Shown: positions 46,266-54,955 of the stretch, one piece after another | Position numbering within the stretch: position 1 is the stretch's first letter | Layout of the letters: the number at the start of each line of letters is the position of its first letter | NCBI RefSeq assembly: GCF_014644435.1 | Contig: NZ_BMKR01000012.1 | Span: 62,001 to 126,000 of the forward strand | DNA length: 64,000 nt | Origin: Paenibacillus albidus | Lineage (GTDB): Bacteria > Bacillota > Bacilli > Paenibacillales > Paenibacillaceae | Reading direction: 5' to 3' | Made by a program: the position numbers and the translations under genes | The notes under the pieces: model-generated | Seen by the model: only the letters and a program-made list of their open reading frames with translations | What the model was told of the DNA's origin: nothing | The model's database searches: none

Positions 46266-47333
46266 TTATTGAATAATATTGTTGTCCGGATCGGTTACTG
46301 CCGCCTTCATGGCATCCGTCACTTCAATGCCTTGCGCCGCCGCCGCTTTGAGGTTAAGAATCAGGTCCAGCTTCTCCTGCATCGTTACCTTCATCTCGCC
46401 CGGATTTTTGCCGTCCTTCAAGATCTCCACAGCCATCTCCCCTACCTGGTAGCCGTGATCATAATATTTGAAGCCAACTGTCGCAAAAGCGCCTTTCTCC
46501 ACCGTATCGCGGTCACTGGAGAAGAAAGGAATCTTATGCTCATTCGCGGTTTGAATGATAGTGTCGACACCGCTGACTACAGTATTGTCCAGTGTAATAT
46601 ACATGGCATCCACACGGCCAACCAATGACTCTGCCGCCTGTTTTACTTCGGAAGTATTGGTAATGGCTGCTTTCACCAGTTCAATCCCATGCTTGTCGAG
46701 CGCTTCCTTGGCGATACCTGACATCACGACGGCATTTTGTTCCCCTTCATTAATGACCAGTCCCAGCTTCTTCACGTTAGGGAACTGCTCGGCAATGAAG
46801 TCCATCAGTTGTGAGATAGCCGCCGGGTTCGTATCGGAAGCACCGGAGACATTAGCGCCGGGTTTCTCAAGATCCGTTACAATTTTGGCATCGAGCGGGT
46901 CCGTTACCGCTGCGAACAAAACCGGAGTATCTTTTTTTACATTTTGCACCACAGCTTGGGCAGACGGTGTGGCAATCGCCAACACCAAATCGTTGCCGTC
47001 AGCCGCAATTTTTTGGGCAATGGAGAGATTGTTGGCCTGGTCAGCTTGGGCATTCTCCAGATTAACCTTCAGGTTCTCCCCTTCGACCAGTCCGGCATCT
47101 TTCAGAGCGGCCAGAAACCCTTCACGTGTAGCATCCAGTGAAGGATGTTCCACATATTGGGAGATGGCAATCTTATAGGATTTAGTCTCTGTACTCGCAG
47201 GGGCTTCAGTGGCAGCAGTGCCGGAATTTGGCGTATTCCCCGAATTTACGGCTGCATTGTTGTTGCTTCCGCAACCGGCAGTCACAAGTGTCAGACACAG
47301 ACTCAGCCCTAACCAAATTTTCTTTCTTTTCAT
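46266..47333 (-). CDS. ABC transporter substrate-binding lipoprotein (PF04392, TrpX-type)
   Basis: This 355-residue lipoprotein has signal KKIWLGLSLCLTLVTAGC, a Thr/Ala-rich linker and a body with IAISQYVEHPSLDATREGFL and ATPSAQAVVQNVKKDTPVLFA. It also has TDPLDAKIVTDLEKPGANVS and KLGLVINEGEQNAVVMSG. This is the usual length and motif set of the PF04392 family. It captures a small ligand, possibly an aromatic amino acid. The mRNA has a long, structured leader (47334–47468). Confidence 0.88.
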   Translation of the reverse strand: MKRKKIWLGLSLCLTLVTAGCGSNNNAAVNSGNTPNSGTAATEAPASTETKSYKIAISQYVEHPSLDATREGFLAALKDAGLVEGENLKVNLENAQADQANNLSIAQKIAADGNDLVLAIATPSAQAVVQNVKKDTPVLFAAVTDPLDAKIVTDLEKPGANVSGASDTNPAAISQLMDFIAEQFPNVKKLGLVINEGEQNAVVMSGIAKEALDKHGIELVKAAITNTSEVKQAAESLVGRVDAMYITLDNTVVSGVDTIIQTANEHKIPFFSSDRDTVEKGAFATVGFKYYDHGYQVGEMAVEILKDGKNPGEMKVTMQEKLDLILNLKAAAAQGIEVTDAMKAAVTDPDNNIIQ

Positions 47334-47468
47334 GAAATAACCCCATTTCGTTTAAGGTATCAGCGCGTGCCCTGAAAGGAGCAACACAGCATTGTCGCTT
47401 TCCTCTTTAAAAGCATTAAAGCGACAGCTTGCGCCACTCTTCCATCATCACCAGCCAATCTATTAAAC
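47334..47468 (-). promoter_or_regulatory. Structured 5' leader of the TrpX-type operon (possible riboswitch)
   Basis: About 135 bases lie between the predicted start of transcription and the ATG, much longer than a ribosome site needs. A 9-bp stem (47393–47401 with 47418–47426, TGTCGCTTT and complement) closes a 16-base loop; additional self-complementary GC-rich parts flank it. I see no T-box consensus, no S-box, lysine, glycine or ykkC pattern. An RNA regulator is possible but unproven. Confidence 0.4.
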
Positions 47469-47470
47469 TT

Positions 47471-47499
47471 ATATTATATGGAGGTGCTTTATCCGTCAA
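47471..47499 (-). promoter_or_regulatory. Promoter of the TrpX-type operon
   Basis: On the minus strand TTGACG (47494–47499) is followed, after 17 bases, by TAATAT (47471–47476), or after 15 by TATAAT (47473–47478). Confidence 0.6.
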
Positions 47500-47628
47500 T
47501 CACTTATCCCGCTTAATGAAAATTGTGGTAATCATAATTTTTGACATCATTCCATTGCAACCTTTGCACATAAAAAAGAGACTCCTAACGCAAACTTAAA
47601 GTAAAGTTTGAACATGGAGTGTGCCTTA

Positions 47629-48555
47629 ATGCCAAAGAAAACCACAAAACAAACTGCCGCTGTCGCCGTTGTGTTGTCAGTCAGCCTCACAATCGGAGGA
47701 TGCGGGTACACCGCCAGCAAGCAAACCCCTAAAGTGAGCACCGTCACGCCTGCGGGGAGCGCCTCTGCCAGCTATTACGAAAAAGAGTATTTCACGGACC
47801 GCCAGGGCATCTTCTGGATTCCGCTGAAGCCCGCAGTTGCTGCGTTAGGTTACCGCATGAAGGATGAAAGCACCTCAGGCGGTTATGCCAAAATCGGCTA
47901 CAGCGATGTTATGTTTATGCTGCAGCCCGACACCAAACAGGCGATTTCACTGGGGCATAAGCTGGAGCTGCCGGATACTCCGCAGCGCCGGAAGGGAAAA
48001 ATCTACGTCACCCCCCGTGCATTGTCCAAGCTGCTGCAAACCGAAGTGGGCTGGAATCCATACACCTATGAGATTAATATAGCCCCGCCTTCGGAATCTA
48101 AAATTATCGGTGAAAGCGACCGGCAGGATGAGCCCAAGCCGATCCGTGCCCAAAGCTTGTCGGGGGCGGACAGCCGGGAGCTCGTCGCTTATGCCAAGAA
48201 GTTTCTGGGCGTTCCTTATGAATTCGGTGCAGGCCCTTACGAAGACAACCGTACATTTGACTGTTCCTCTTTCACCAGGCATGTCTTCGAGAAATTCGGA
48301 GTCGATCTGCCCCGTCTGGCCAAGGATCAGGACAATCTCGGCAGCCGGGTAACACGCAATGAACTGGTGATAGGGGATCTGATCTTTTTTACCGTTCCCG
48401 GCCGTTTCGAGAGCGATGCTATTCCCGGCCACGTCGGCATTTACATCGGCAACGGGGAGTTCATTCATACCTGGGGCGACCCCGGCGTTCAAATCAGTGA
48501 TCTGGATAACGGCTACTGGAGCAATGTTATCCTGCACATGCAGCGGGTTCTATAA
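47629..48555 (+). CDS. NlpC/P60 peptidoglycan hydrolase, lipoprotein
   Basis: This 308-residue lipoprotein has the lipobox TIGGC in the first 30 residues. A stalk-like (copper-amine-oxidase-N) domain spans about 45–160 (GIFWIPLKPAVAALGY, KIYVTPRALSKLL). The NlpC/P60 cysteine peptidase (185–305) has catalytic Cys212 in FDCSSFTRHVF and His268 in IPGHVGIYIG, with HTWGDPG supplying the third polar residue. It cuts peptide stems of the cell wall. ATG 47629, with GGAGTG before it, is preferred to 47608. Confidence 0.9.
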   Translation: MPKKTTKQTAAVAVVLSVSLTIGGCGYTASKQTPKVSTVTPAGSASASYYEKEYFTDRQGIFWIPLKPAVAALGYRMKDESTSGGYAKIGYSDVMFMLQPDTKQAISLGHKLELPDTPQRRKGKIYVTPRALSKLLQTEVGWNPYTYEINIAPPSESKIIGESDRQDEPKPIRAQSLSGADSRELVAYAKKFLGVPYEFGAGPYEDNRTFDCSSFTRHVFEKFGVDLPRLAKDQDNLGSRVTRNELVIGDLIFFTVPGRFESDAIPGHVGIYIGNGEFIHTWGDPGVQISDLDNGYWSNVILHMQRVL

Positions 48556-48589
48556 AATGCACGAAGGGCCGCGAAATGGCTGCTTGGGA

Positions 48590-48742
48590 GGACGCTCCGC
48601 GAACGGACCGTTGTTCCAATCGCTCTTGTCCCCAGATTTTTATTTATTCTCTTTAGCGGTGAAAATCCGGGGACAAAGGCGAACGCTCTGCTTTTCCGCG
48701 GGTCGTTCCGTCCTCTCCGCTGCTTTGAGCAGAAAAAGTTGC
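48590..48742. repeat. Palindromic repeat element, copy A
   Basis: It begins just past the NlpC gene stop. From GGACGCTCCGCGAACGG to CGTTCCGTCCTCTCCGC it matches, in inverted orientation, 49456–49605 at about 85–90%. An inner hairpin (GTCCCCAGATTTT with AAAATCCGGGGAC) lies in its middle, and its ends begin GGACG and close CGTCC. It looks like a small hairpin element (REP or MITE-like) and may also end the NlpC gene transcript. Confidence 0.75.
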
Positions 48743-48783
48743 TACAACCCTTAAAAACTGCAAAAAAGAAATCACCCTGTGGT

Positions 48784-49079
48784 AAAGCGCCACGGTCCGT
48801 TCTTCAAGTTTCTCACTGTTGATGGCCGAAGTTCCGCCGAGTTCGGCAAGGTCGTTTCTGTGGTGTTCCTGTTCTTCCCAACAATTCGCCGGGAGGAATA
48901 GAGTGCGTATGTGTTGGCGTAGATAATGACTTTAGTCAGCATTTCAGGATGGTAGCTGTCACAACCGCACCGAAATAGGCTACAGCAAAGATAGCGTCGT
49001 CCAGTCGTTCACGGCTGCGTTAACGACACGAACGATGTGATGTTCTGGAATATCATCTTGGTATATTGAATGTACAAAA
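48784..49079 (-). pseudogene. IS1182-like transposase remnant
   Basis: Read on the minus strand in more than one frame, the N-terminal part of an IS1182-type transposase can be followed: DDIPEHHIVRVVNAAV, then, after a frameshift, SYHPEMLTKVIIYANTYALY and SSRRI. This is the DUF772-like region. Stops and frame breaks are present, and the catalytic DDE part is missing. Nothing here can be functional. Confidence 0.65.
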
Positions 49080-49081
49080 GA

Positions 49082-49144
49082 AAACCTCTCCTTTGATTTG
49101 AAATGGGGGTAACGCCATTTTATCAAAGAGAGGTTTCTTTTTTT
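49082..49144 (+). terminator. Hairpin at the end of the transposase remnant
   Basis: AAACCTCTCCTTTGAT (49082–49097) and ATCAAAGAGAGGTTT (49122–49136) form a stem with one bulge, followed by C and eight T. It has the form of a plus-strand terminator, perhaps a guard that stops outside transcripts entering the transposase promoter region (inference). Confidence 0.5.
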
Positions 49145-49170
49145 ATCTTAAAAATATTGTAGAACTTGTG

Positions 49171-49446
49171 CTCAAATCCATAATCAGCGGTTGACTTGGG
49201 CCGGGCAACAACTCGTCACCGGGACCAGCTGTGCAAGGAAGCGGACTCCATGGACCTTATTTGAGGAAACGAAGGATGTTTCCCTTTTATACGGACTCAG
49301 GAGCGCTTACTTCATGATCTCTAGCCCAAAACGAGGGTCCATGGAACATTTAGCGGCTCCTGAGTCCGTTGGGTCAGAAAAATGAGTTGATTTCGCAAAA
49401 TAACGTTTCTCCAGTCCGTTAAGTCCGTCAACAGCTTATTTTGAAG
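49171..49446. repeat. 276-bp dispersed repeat, copy 2
   Basis: Second copy of the repeat at 264–539, same orientation, about 49 kb away. It includes the two forward CGGACTC motifs and the inverted GGCTCCTGAGTCCG. It lies between the transposase remnant and the second palindromic element. A 64-codon reading frame crosses it and is not believed to be a gene. Confidence 0.85.
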
Positions 49447-49455
49447 TAGGGCTGA

Positions 49456-49605
49456 AACTTTTCCCGCTTAAACAGCGGAGAGGACGGAACGACCCGCGGA
49501 AAAGCGGCAGCGTTCGCCTTGGTCTCCGGATTTTCACCGCTAAGTGAAATAAAAAAAATCCGGAGAACACAGCGCTTGGAACAACGGTCCGTTCGCGGAG
49601 CGTCC
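49456..49605. repeat. Palindromic repeat element, copy B (inverted)
   Basis: Inverted copy of 48590–48742, with the inner hairpin conserved (CTCCGGATTTT with AAAAATCCGGAG). It begins right after the 276-bp repeat and ends 42 bases before the calcium ATPase gene stop, so it may serve as that gene's terminator. The two copies face one another across 48743–49455. Confidence 0.75.
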
Positions 49606-49646
49606 ACACGAGTGCTAATGTCAACCCTACTCAAATACTATATTTT

Positions 49647-52343
49647 TTAATCCCACGACTTGCCTTTTCCGCTTAGCCGGATAATCAGCTTTACGATTTC
49701 CACAATCACTACTATTGCAATTGCCGCAGCACATACAATCCCCCATTGCAGTCCGTTCAAATGCGAAACCCCAAACCAGTCGTTAAGGCCCGGAATAATA
49801 ATCACCAGCACCAGCAGCAGGCCGGAAATCACCGAAGCCCCGAGCATATAGCGGTTACTGAACCATCCGATCTGGAACAAGGATTTGGTATTGGATCTGA
49901 CATTAAAAGCATGGGTGATCTGCAGTAAACCAAGGGTGGCAAATGCCATGGTGACAGCGATCCCTTCATCGTAATGCGTATGAGCCCAGTGGTATACCAG
50001 CAGTGTGAGCGCAGCTTCCACAATCCCCTGATAGATGATGCCCACGCCTACCCCGCCGGCAAAAATACTGCTGCTGGATTTGCGGGGTTTCCTGGACATT
50101 ACATCACTTCCCGCCTTCTCTAATCCCAGGGCCAAGGCAGGCAGCGTGTCCGTGACCAGGTTGATCCACAAGATATGAATCGGCTCCAGGATGCGCCAGC
50201 CAATCATCGTGGCAATGAACAGGGTCAGCACTTCTCCCAGATTCGCCGAGAGCAGGAATTGAATCGCTTTGCGGATGTTGCTGTACACCTTGCGTCCTTC
50301 TTCCACAGCAACCACAATGGTCGTAAAGTTGTCGTCGGCAAGTACCATGTCGGACACGCCTTTTGCAACATCTGTCCCGGTAATTCCCATCCCGACCCCG
50401 ATGTCGGAGGATTTCAAGGCGGGCGCATCATTCACTCCATCCCCGGTCATAGCCACGATTTTACCCTTTTTCTTCCAGGCTTTGACGATCCGCACTTTGT
50501 GCTCTGGCGACACCCGGGCATATACGCTGTAATCACTGACTCTTTCCGCAAAATCCGCCTCGCTGATCTCATCCAGCTCGCGGCCTGTCAGCACACTGCT
50601 GTCATCTTCAATGATGCCCAGCCGCATGGCGATGGCCGCGGCTGTATCACGATGGTCACCGGTAATCATCACCGGCCGAATTCCAGCGGCCCGGCACACT
50701 GATACGGCATCGCGCACTTCGTCGCGCGGCGGATCAATCATGCCTACCAGCCCCACAAAAACAAGTCCGGTCTCCGTCTTGTCGGGGGAAGGACTCACCG
50801 GAAGCTCGCCGTGGTCCCGGAAAGCAAAAGCCAATACACGCAGCGCTTCATCCGCCAGGCTTTTATTGCTGGCGGTAATTTGCCGGGTATGCTCTTCTGT
50901 AATCGGCACGGTTTCACCGTTAATCAGAATATGACTGCATCTGGATACCAGGACATCCGGGGCCCCTTTGGTCAATGCCCGGTAATGGCCTGCCTCCATT
51001 TCGTGAATGGTTGTCATCAGCTTGCGGTCCGAATCAAACGGCAGCTCGCTTTTACGGGGATACCGTTTTTCCAGCTCCCGCTTGTCGGTACCAATACTCA
51101 ATGAATAATCAACCAGAGCCGTTTCAGTGGGATCGCCGATAAGGGCTTTTCCGCTTTTGGACTGATCGTCTGACTTGTCTTCATCAATACTGGAATCATT
51201 GCACAAGGCCATGGCTTGAAGAAGCACTTCGCCACCCGGCGCTGTAGTTAAGGTTTCATTGGCATCCATCGTTGTTCCGTTGACATGCACCTTCTCGACA
51301 GTCATCTTGTTCAGGGTCAGCGTTCCCGTCTTGTCGGAGCATATAATTTCAGTACTGCCCAGCGTCTCCACCGCGGGGAGCTTGCGGATAATGGCTTTAC
51401 GCCCGGCCATCCGCTGAACCCCCAGGGCAAGAATAATGGTCACAATCGCAGGCAACCCCTCGGGAATCGCCGCTACCGCAAGCGAGATGGAGGTCAGCAG
51501 CATATCCAGCAGGTCTCTGCCTTCCAGCAGACCTACAGCAAAAATAACAAGGCAAACACCCAGAATAATGAAGGTAAAGTATTTCCCGAGCTCATCCAGC
51601 TTTTTCTGCAGCGGGGTTACATCCGTTTCTTCCTCCGAGATAAATCCGGCTATTTTGCCTACTTCGGTATTCATACCCGTAGCAGCTACAACTCCTACAC
51701 CACGCCCATAAGTAACACTGCTGCTCATGTAAGCCATGTTGGAGCGGTCTCCGATCACAAGATTGCTTCCGGAAAGTACATCCGTGCTCTTATCCGAAGG
51801 TACTGATTCCCCTGTCAATGCAGCCTCTTCAATCTGCAGGGATGCGGCCTCCAGCAGTCTGAGATCAGCAGGAACCACATTTCCCGCCTCCAGCAGCACG
51901 ATATCTCCGGGTACCAAATCTTCGCTTTTGATCTCGGCTACCTGTCCGCCGCGGCGGACTCTTGCCAGTGGGGAAGACATGCTTTTGAGCGCTTCAAGCG
52001 CCTGTTCCGCTTTATTCTCCTGGACTACACCGAGAACTGCATTCAGCAAGACTACCAGCAAAATGATGATGGTATCGGTCCATTCGCCCAGAATTCCTGA
52101 CAACACCGCAGCCGCCAGCAAAATAAAAATCATTACGTTTTTGAATTGCTCTATAAACTTGGCCAATAATGATTTGGCTTTTGTTTCCTGCAACATATTT
52201 TTGCCATGCCGCTCCGCCAGCTGCTGCGCCTCTTTCGCCGACAACCCGGCTTTACTGCTGCCCAACCGTTTCAGCACTTCTTCCGACTCCAGCATATGAA
52301 ACTGGGTTTCCTCCTGCTTTACCTCGGTTGATCTTGTATTCAA
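49647..52343 (-). CDS. Calcium-type P-type ATPase (P2A)
   Basis: This 898-residue pump has ten membrane segments. Domain order is a cation-ATPase N-terminal domain (HMLESEEVLKRLGSS), actuator loop with LTGESVPSD, TM4 motif IPEGLP that binds Ca2+, phosphorylation site CSDKTGTLT with Asp337, nucleotide domain KGAPDVL and hinge MTGDGVNDAPALKSSDIG. This is the SERCA-like group (YloB in B. subtilis), which exports calcium. TTG 52343, 8 bases after GGGAGGAG, is favoured; the longer frame to 52406 lacks a ribosome site. A possible promoter is at 52420–52447. Confidence 0.93.
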   Translation of the reverse strand: MNTRSTEVKQEETQFHMLESEEVLKRLGSSKAGLSAKEAQQLAERHGKNMLQETKAKSLLAKFIEQFKNVMIFILLAAAVLSGILGEWTDTIIILLVVLLNAVLGVVQENKAEQALEALKSMSSPLARVRRGGQVAEIKSEDLVPGDIVLLEAGNVVPADLRLLEAASLQIEEAALTGESVPSDKSTDVLSGSNLVIGDRSNMAYMSSSVTYGRGVGVVAATGMNTEVGKIAGFISEEETDVTPLQKKLDELGKYFTFIILGVCLVIFAVGLLEGRDLLDMLLTSISLAVAAIPEGLPAIVTIILALGVQRMAGRKAIIRKLPAVETLGSTEIICSDKTGTLTLNKMTVEKVHVNGTTMDANETLTTAPGGEVLLQAMALCNDSSIDEDKSDDQSKSGKALIGDPTETALVDYSLSIGTDKRELEKRYPRKSELPFDSDRKLMTTIHEMEAGHYRALTKGAPDVLVSRCSHILINGETVPITEEHTRQITASNKSLADEALRVLAFAFRDHGELPVSPSPDKTETGLVFVGLVGMIDPPRDEVRDAVSVCRAAGIRPVMITGDHRDTAAAIAMRLGIIEDDSSVLTGRELDEISEADFAERVSDYSVYARVSPEHKVRIVKAWKKKGKIVAMTGDGVNDAPALKSSDIGVGMGITGTDVAKGVSDMVLADDNFTTIVVAVEEGRKVYSNIRKAIQFLLSANLGEVLTLFIATMIGWRILEPIHILWINLVTDTLPALALGLEKAGSDVMSRKPRKSSSSIFAGGVGVGIIYQGIVEAALTLLVYHWAHTHYDEGIAVTMAFATLGLLQITHAFNVRSNTKSLFQIGWFSNRYMLGASVISGLLLVLVIIIPGLNDWFGVSHLNGLQWGIVCAAAIAIVVIVEIVKLIIRLSGKGKSWD

Positions 52344-52728
52344 ACCATCCACTCCTCCCGGCCGTCTGTTAATCAAGTAGTACTCCTTATATAGAGCTTT
52401 ACCCAAAACTCAAGCGAGAATTCTAAAAGGATATGTATATTTGGCAAAAATTCGCGGAAACCCAGGAAGCCCAGCTCCCATACGGACTATTTCCGTGCCT
52501 GTAACAAATGTAAAATAACCCTAAATTCGTCCCATTGGTTCAAATTATTTCATCCTGATGAGATTATAATCATAAAAGCGTACTTTGCTGTGAAATACGC
52601 TGTTTTATCGCATCGGTTTCGTTTTTTCATCACTTGCTATTTTCGTAAATATCAAATTTAAATTTGGCTCAGCAGCAAGGTGTATGTTATGCTTTATATA
52701 CTATATGCAGTAAGGAGGTGTTCTCTAC
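52344..52728. other. AT-rich intergenic region
   Basis: This is a 385-base gap between divergent genes with no credible reading frame. Minus-strand TTGCCA (52442–52447), a 16-base spacer and TAGAAT (52420–52425) form a candidate ATPase promoter. On the plus strand, TTGGCT near 52664 and TTATGC 17 bases on could serve the 126-residue protein. A small hairpin (AGCGTA/TACGCT) is near 52577–52602. Nothing else is visible. Confidence 0.4.
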
Positions 52729-53109
52729 ATGCGATATCTAGCGCGTTTCCCTTTAATTTGGTGGGTTCAGACGGTTCTGATTGTGGTCATGACGTTCTCT
52801 TTTCCGTCTCTGAATGTTGAAGCCTTACACAGCAGCGTCCAGGAACAAAAAGCCTACGAACCTGACCATTCTGACCGGAAAGTAATAAAGCATAACCGGG
52901 TCCATTACCATTCCCCCGGCCCGCTTGCTTTAAGCAGGATAACGTATCCGGTGAACACCTTCGAAGTGCCGTCAGCTTTGCTGCTGCCAGTACTCTGCGT
53001 ATCTTTTTTGCCCCTGATCTACAAATTTCTCAAGCGGCTGCTCTTGTATCCGCTTAAGTTCACCTCACATTTTGTGGCTCCTCCTCCAGTATGTCTTGGT
53101 ATCGCCTGA
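52729..53109 (+). CDS. Small membrane protein upstream of khtTU
   Basis: This 126-residue protein is unknown to me. A strong AAGGAGGTG ribosome site 8 bases before the ATG supports it as a gene. There is one membrane segment at the start (LIWWVQTVLIVVMTFSFP) and one near the end (ALLLPVLCVSFLPLIYKFL). The hydrophilic His/Lys-rich loop between them (about 35–75) would face outward. It lies 59 bases before the khtT-like gene in the same direction. In B. subtilis, khtTU is preceded by a small gene, khtS; whether this is its counterpart cannot be decided by reading. Confidence 0.6.
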   Translation: MRYLARFPLIWWVQTVLIVVMTFSFPSLNVEALHSSVQEQKAYEPDHSDRKVIKHNRVHYHSPGPLALSRITYPVNTFEVPSALLLPVLCVSFLPLIYKFLKRLLLYPLKFTSHFVAPPPVCLGIA

Positions 53110-53168
53110 ATGAATTAACGCTAATCGCGGAATAATCATACAACCTACTAACTGGAGGCTGGACTTAT

Positions 53169-53663
53169 ATGAATTACAGAGAATGTGATTTACCGGGAAT
53201 CGGCAAAAAGTTTGTGCTGCAGACCCGCAGTGGCGACAAGCTTGTGGTCATTGTTCATGATGATGGAAGACGTGAGCTGTACCATTTTGAATATGACGAT
53301 CCTGACCAGAGCATTTCCATGGTGACGCTTGATGACGATGAAGCCAGACATATCTCGGCCATTATGGGCGGAGTAACTTACAAACCCAAAGCGCTGGAAT
53401 CCATCGAAGTCGCGCTGGATGATCTGATTATCGAGTGGTACCGTCTCGAGCCTGGCTTCAAATGTGTCGGCAATACCATCGGACAACTGGATATCCGGGC
53501 ACGCGCCGGTGTCAGTATCATTGCCGTAATTGAGAAGAACCACAACAAACATATCAATCCCGGACCGGATGTGGTATTAACAACGGAATGTACCGTGGTT
53601 GCCGCCGGCGAGAGACATCAGCATAAACAATTTAAGCACATTCTGCGGAATGGGTGTGGTTAA
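53169..53663 (+). CDS. khtT: KhtT-like regulatory subunit of K+/H+ antiporter
   Basis: This 164-residue soluble protein has an N-terminal domain (1–75, [20 protein letters not shown]) and a C-terminal RCK_C/TrkA-C domain (80–155, [35 protein letters not shown]). It gates the partner antiporter, and in B. subtilis it responds to cyclic di-AMP. The stop is followed at once by the khtU gene start. Confidence 0.9.
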   Translation: MNYRECDLPGIGKKFVLQTRSGDKLVVIVHDDGRRELYHFEYDDPDQSISMVTLDDDEARHISAIMGGVTYKPKALESIEVALDDLIIEWYRLEPGFKCVGNTIGQLDIRARAGVSIIAVIEKNHNKHINPGPDVVLTTECTVVAAGERHQHKQFKHILRNGCG

Positions 53664-53666
53664 TTG

Positions 53667-54917
53667 ATGCATCACTATCTTGTACTTGAAGTTGGGCTCG
53701 CCATCGCCCTTATTGCTATAGTTGGACTTATTGCCACGAGGCTCCGCTTCTCCGTCATCCCTTTTTATATTCTGATCGGGATGGCGGTGGGTCCTCACGC
53801 TTTCAAAATCTGGTATCTGGATTTCCGTTTTATTGAAAGTACGGCACTGATAGAATTTATGGGCCGGATCGGCGTCCTATTCCTTTTGTTCTATCTGGGG
53901 TTGGAGTTCTCGGTTGGCCGGCTGATGAAAGCGGGGAAATCCATCGCAACCGGCGGGACCATCTATATTGTGATCAATTTCTCCCTGGGACTTATTCTGG
54001 GCTGGGCGCTAAGATTCCCGCTGGAGGAAATATTGGTGATCGCAGGGATCACCACCATCTCCTCCAGCGCGATTGTAGCCAAAGTATTGGTCGATCTGAA
54101 ACGGACGGCCAATCCCGAAACCGAGATGATTCTCGGCATAATCATGTTTGAAGATGTTTTTCTGGCAGTCTATATCTCGATTCTGTCCGGACTCGTCCTT
54201 AGCGGTTCATCTTCACTCGGTGGCGTCCTGTTATCTGCCTTGATTGCACTGGGTTATATGCTGGCGCTGTTGATTGTCGGCAGAAAGCTTGTCCCCTGGC
54301 TGAACCGGGTGCTGAATATCCGTTCCAGCGAGCTGTTCGCCATCGTGATTTTTGCCGTCCTGTTCCTGATCGCCGGATTTTCCGAGACCATTCATGTCGC
54401 GGAAGCCATCGGCGCCCTGCTCGTTGGACTTGTTCTCGCCGAGACCGAACACGTCAAACGCATTGAGAAGCTGGTTATTCCGTTCCGCGACTTTTTCGGA
54501 GCCATCTTCTTTTTCAGCTTCGGGCTGACCATCGACCCGATGACACTGGGCGGAGAAGCCTTATGGTATTCAATCGCTGCAGTAATTATCACCTTGTTCG
54601 GCAACTTTCTGGCCGGTATGCTGGCCGGACGGACCGCCGGTCTGAGCCCGCGCGCGTCCTCCAATATCGGGCTGACGATCGTGTCACGCGGCGAATTCTC
54701 TATTATCATGGCGAATTTAGGCAAAGCCGGCGGTCTCCTGGCCATTCTCCAGCCGTTTGCAGCCATGTATGTGCTCATGCTGGCTATTCTGGGCCCTATT
54801 CTGACCAAAGAATCCAAAACGATCTACAACCTGCTGGACAAAGTGTTCGGCTTTGAAAAGCGGTACCAGGCCCGTAAAGCCAAGGAGAAGCCTGTACCTG
54901 TCGGTGACAGTGATTGA
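53667..54917 (+). CDS. khtU: KhtU-like K+(cation)/H+ antiporter
   Basis: This 416-residue membrane protein of the CPA2 family has about twelve segments. It shows FMGRIGVLFLLFYLGLEFSV, GITTISSSAIVAKVLVDLK and FFGAIFFFSFGLTID, with ASSNIGLTIVSRGEFSIIMA near the end. It exports potassium in exchange for protons together with the KhtT-like subunit. ATG 53667 or TTG 53664 could start it; GGGTGTGG lies upstream. The YitT-like gene follows 38 bases further and may be co-transcribed. Confidence 0.9.
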   Translation: MHHYLVLEVGLAIALIAIVGLIATRLRFSVIPFYILIGMAVGPHAFKIWYLDFRFIESTALIEFMGRIGVLFLLFYLGLEFSVGRLMKAGKSIATGGTIYIVINFSLGLILGWALRFPLEEILVIAGITTISSSAIVAKVLVDLKRTANPETEMILGIIMFEDVFLAVYISILSGLVLSGSSSLGGVLLSALIALGYMLALLIVGRKLVPWLNRVLNIRSSELFAIVIFAVLFLIAGFSETIHVAEAIGALLVGLVLAETEHVKRIEKLVIPFRDFFGAIFFFSFGLTIDPMTLGGEALWYSIAAVIITLFGNFLAGMLAGRTAGLSPRASSNIGLTIVSRGEFSIIMANLGKAGGLLAILQPFAAMYVLMLAILGPILTKESKTIYNLLDKVFGFEKRYQARKAKEKPVPVGDSD

Positions 54918-54955
54918 GCTTCATCATTTTCTCCTGTTGAAGGGAGGAGATTGCT

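Noticed and set aside
47334..47500. T-box or other known riboswitch before the TrpX-type operon
   Set aside because: No T-box sequence, specifier-loop pattern or other recognised consensus was found; kept only as an unclassified structured leader.
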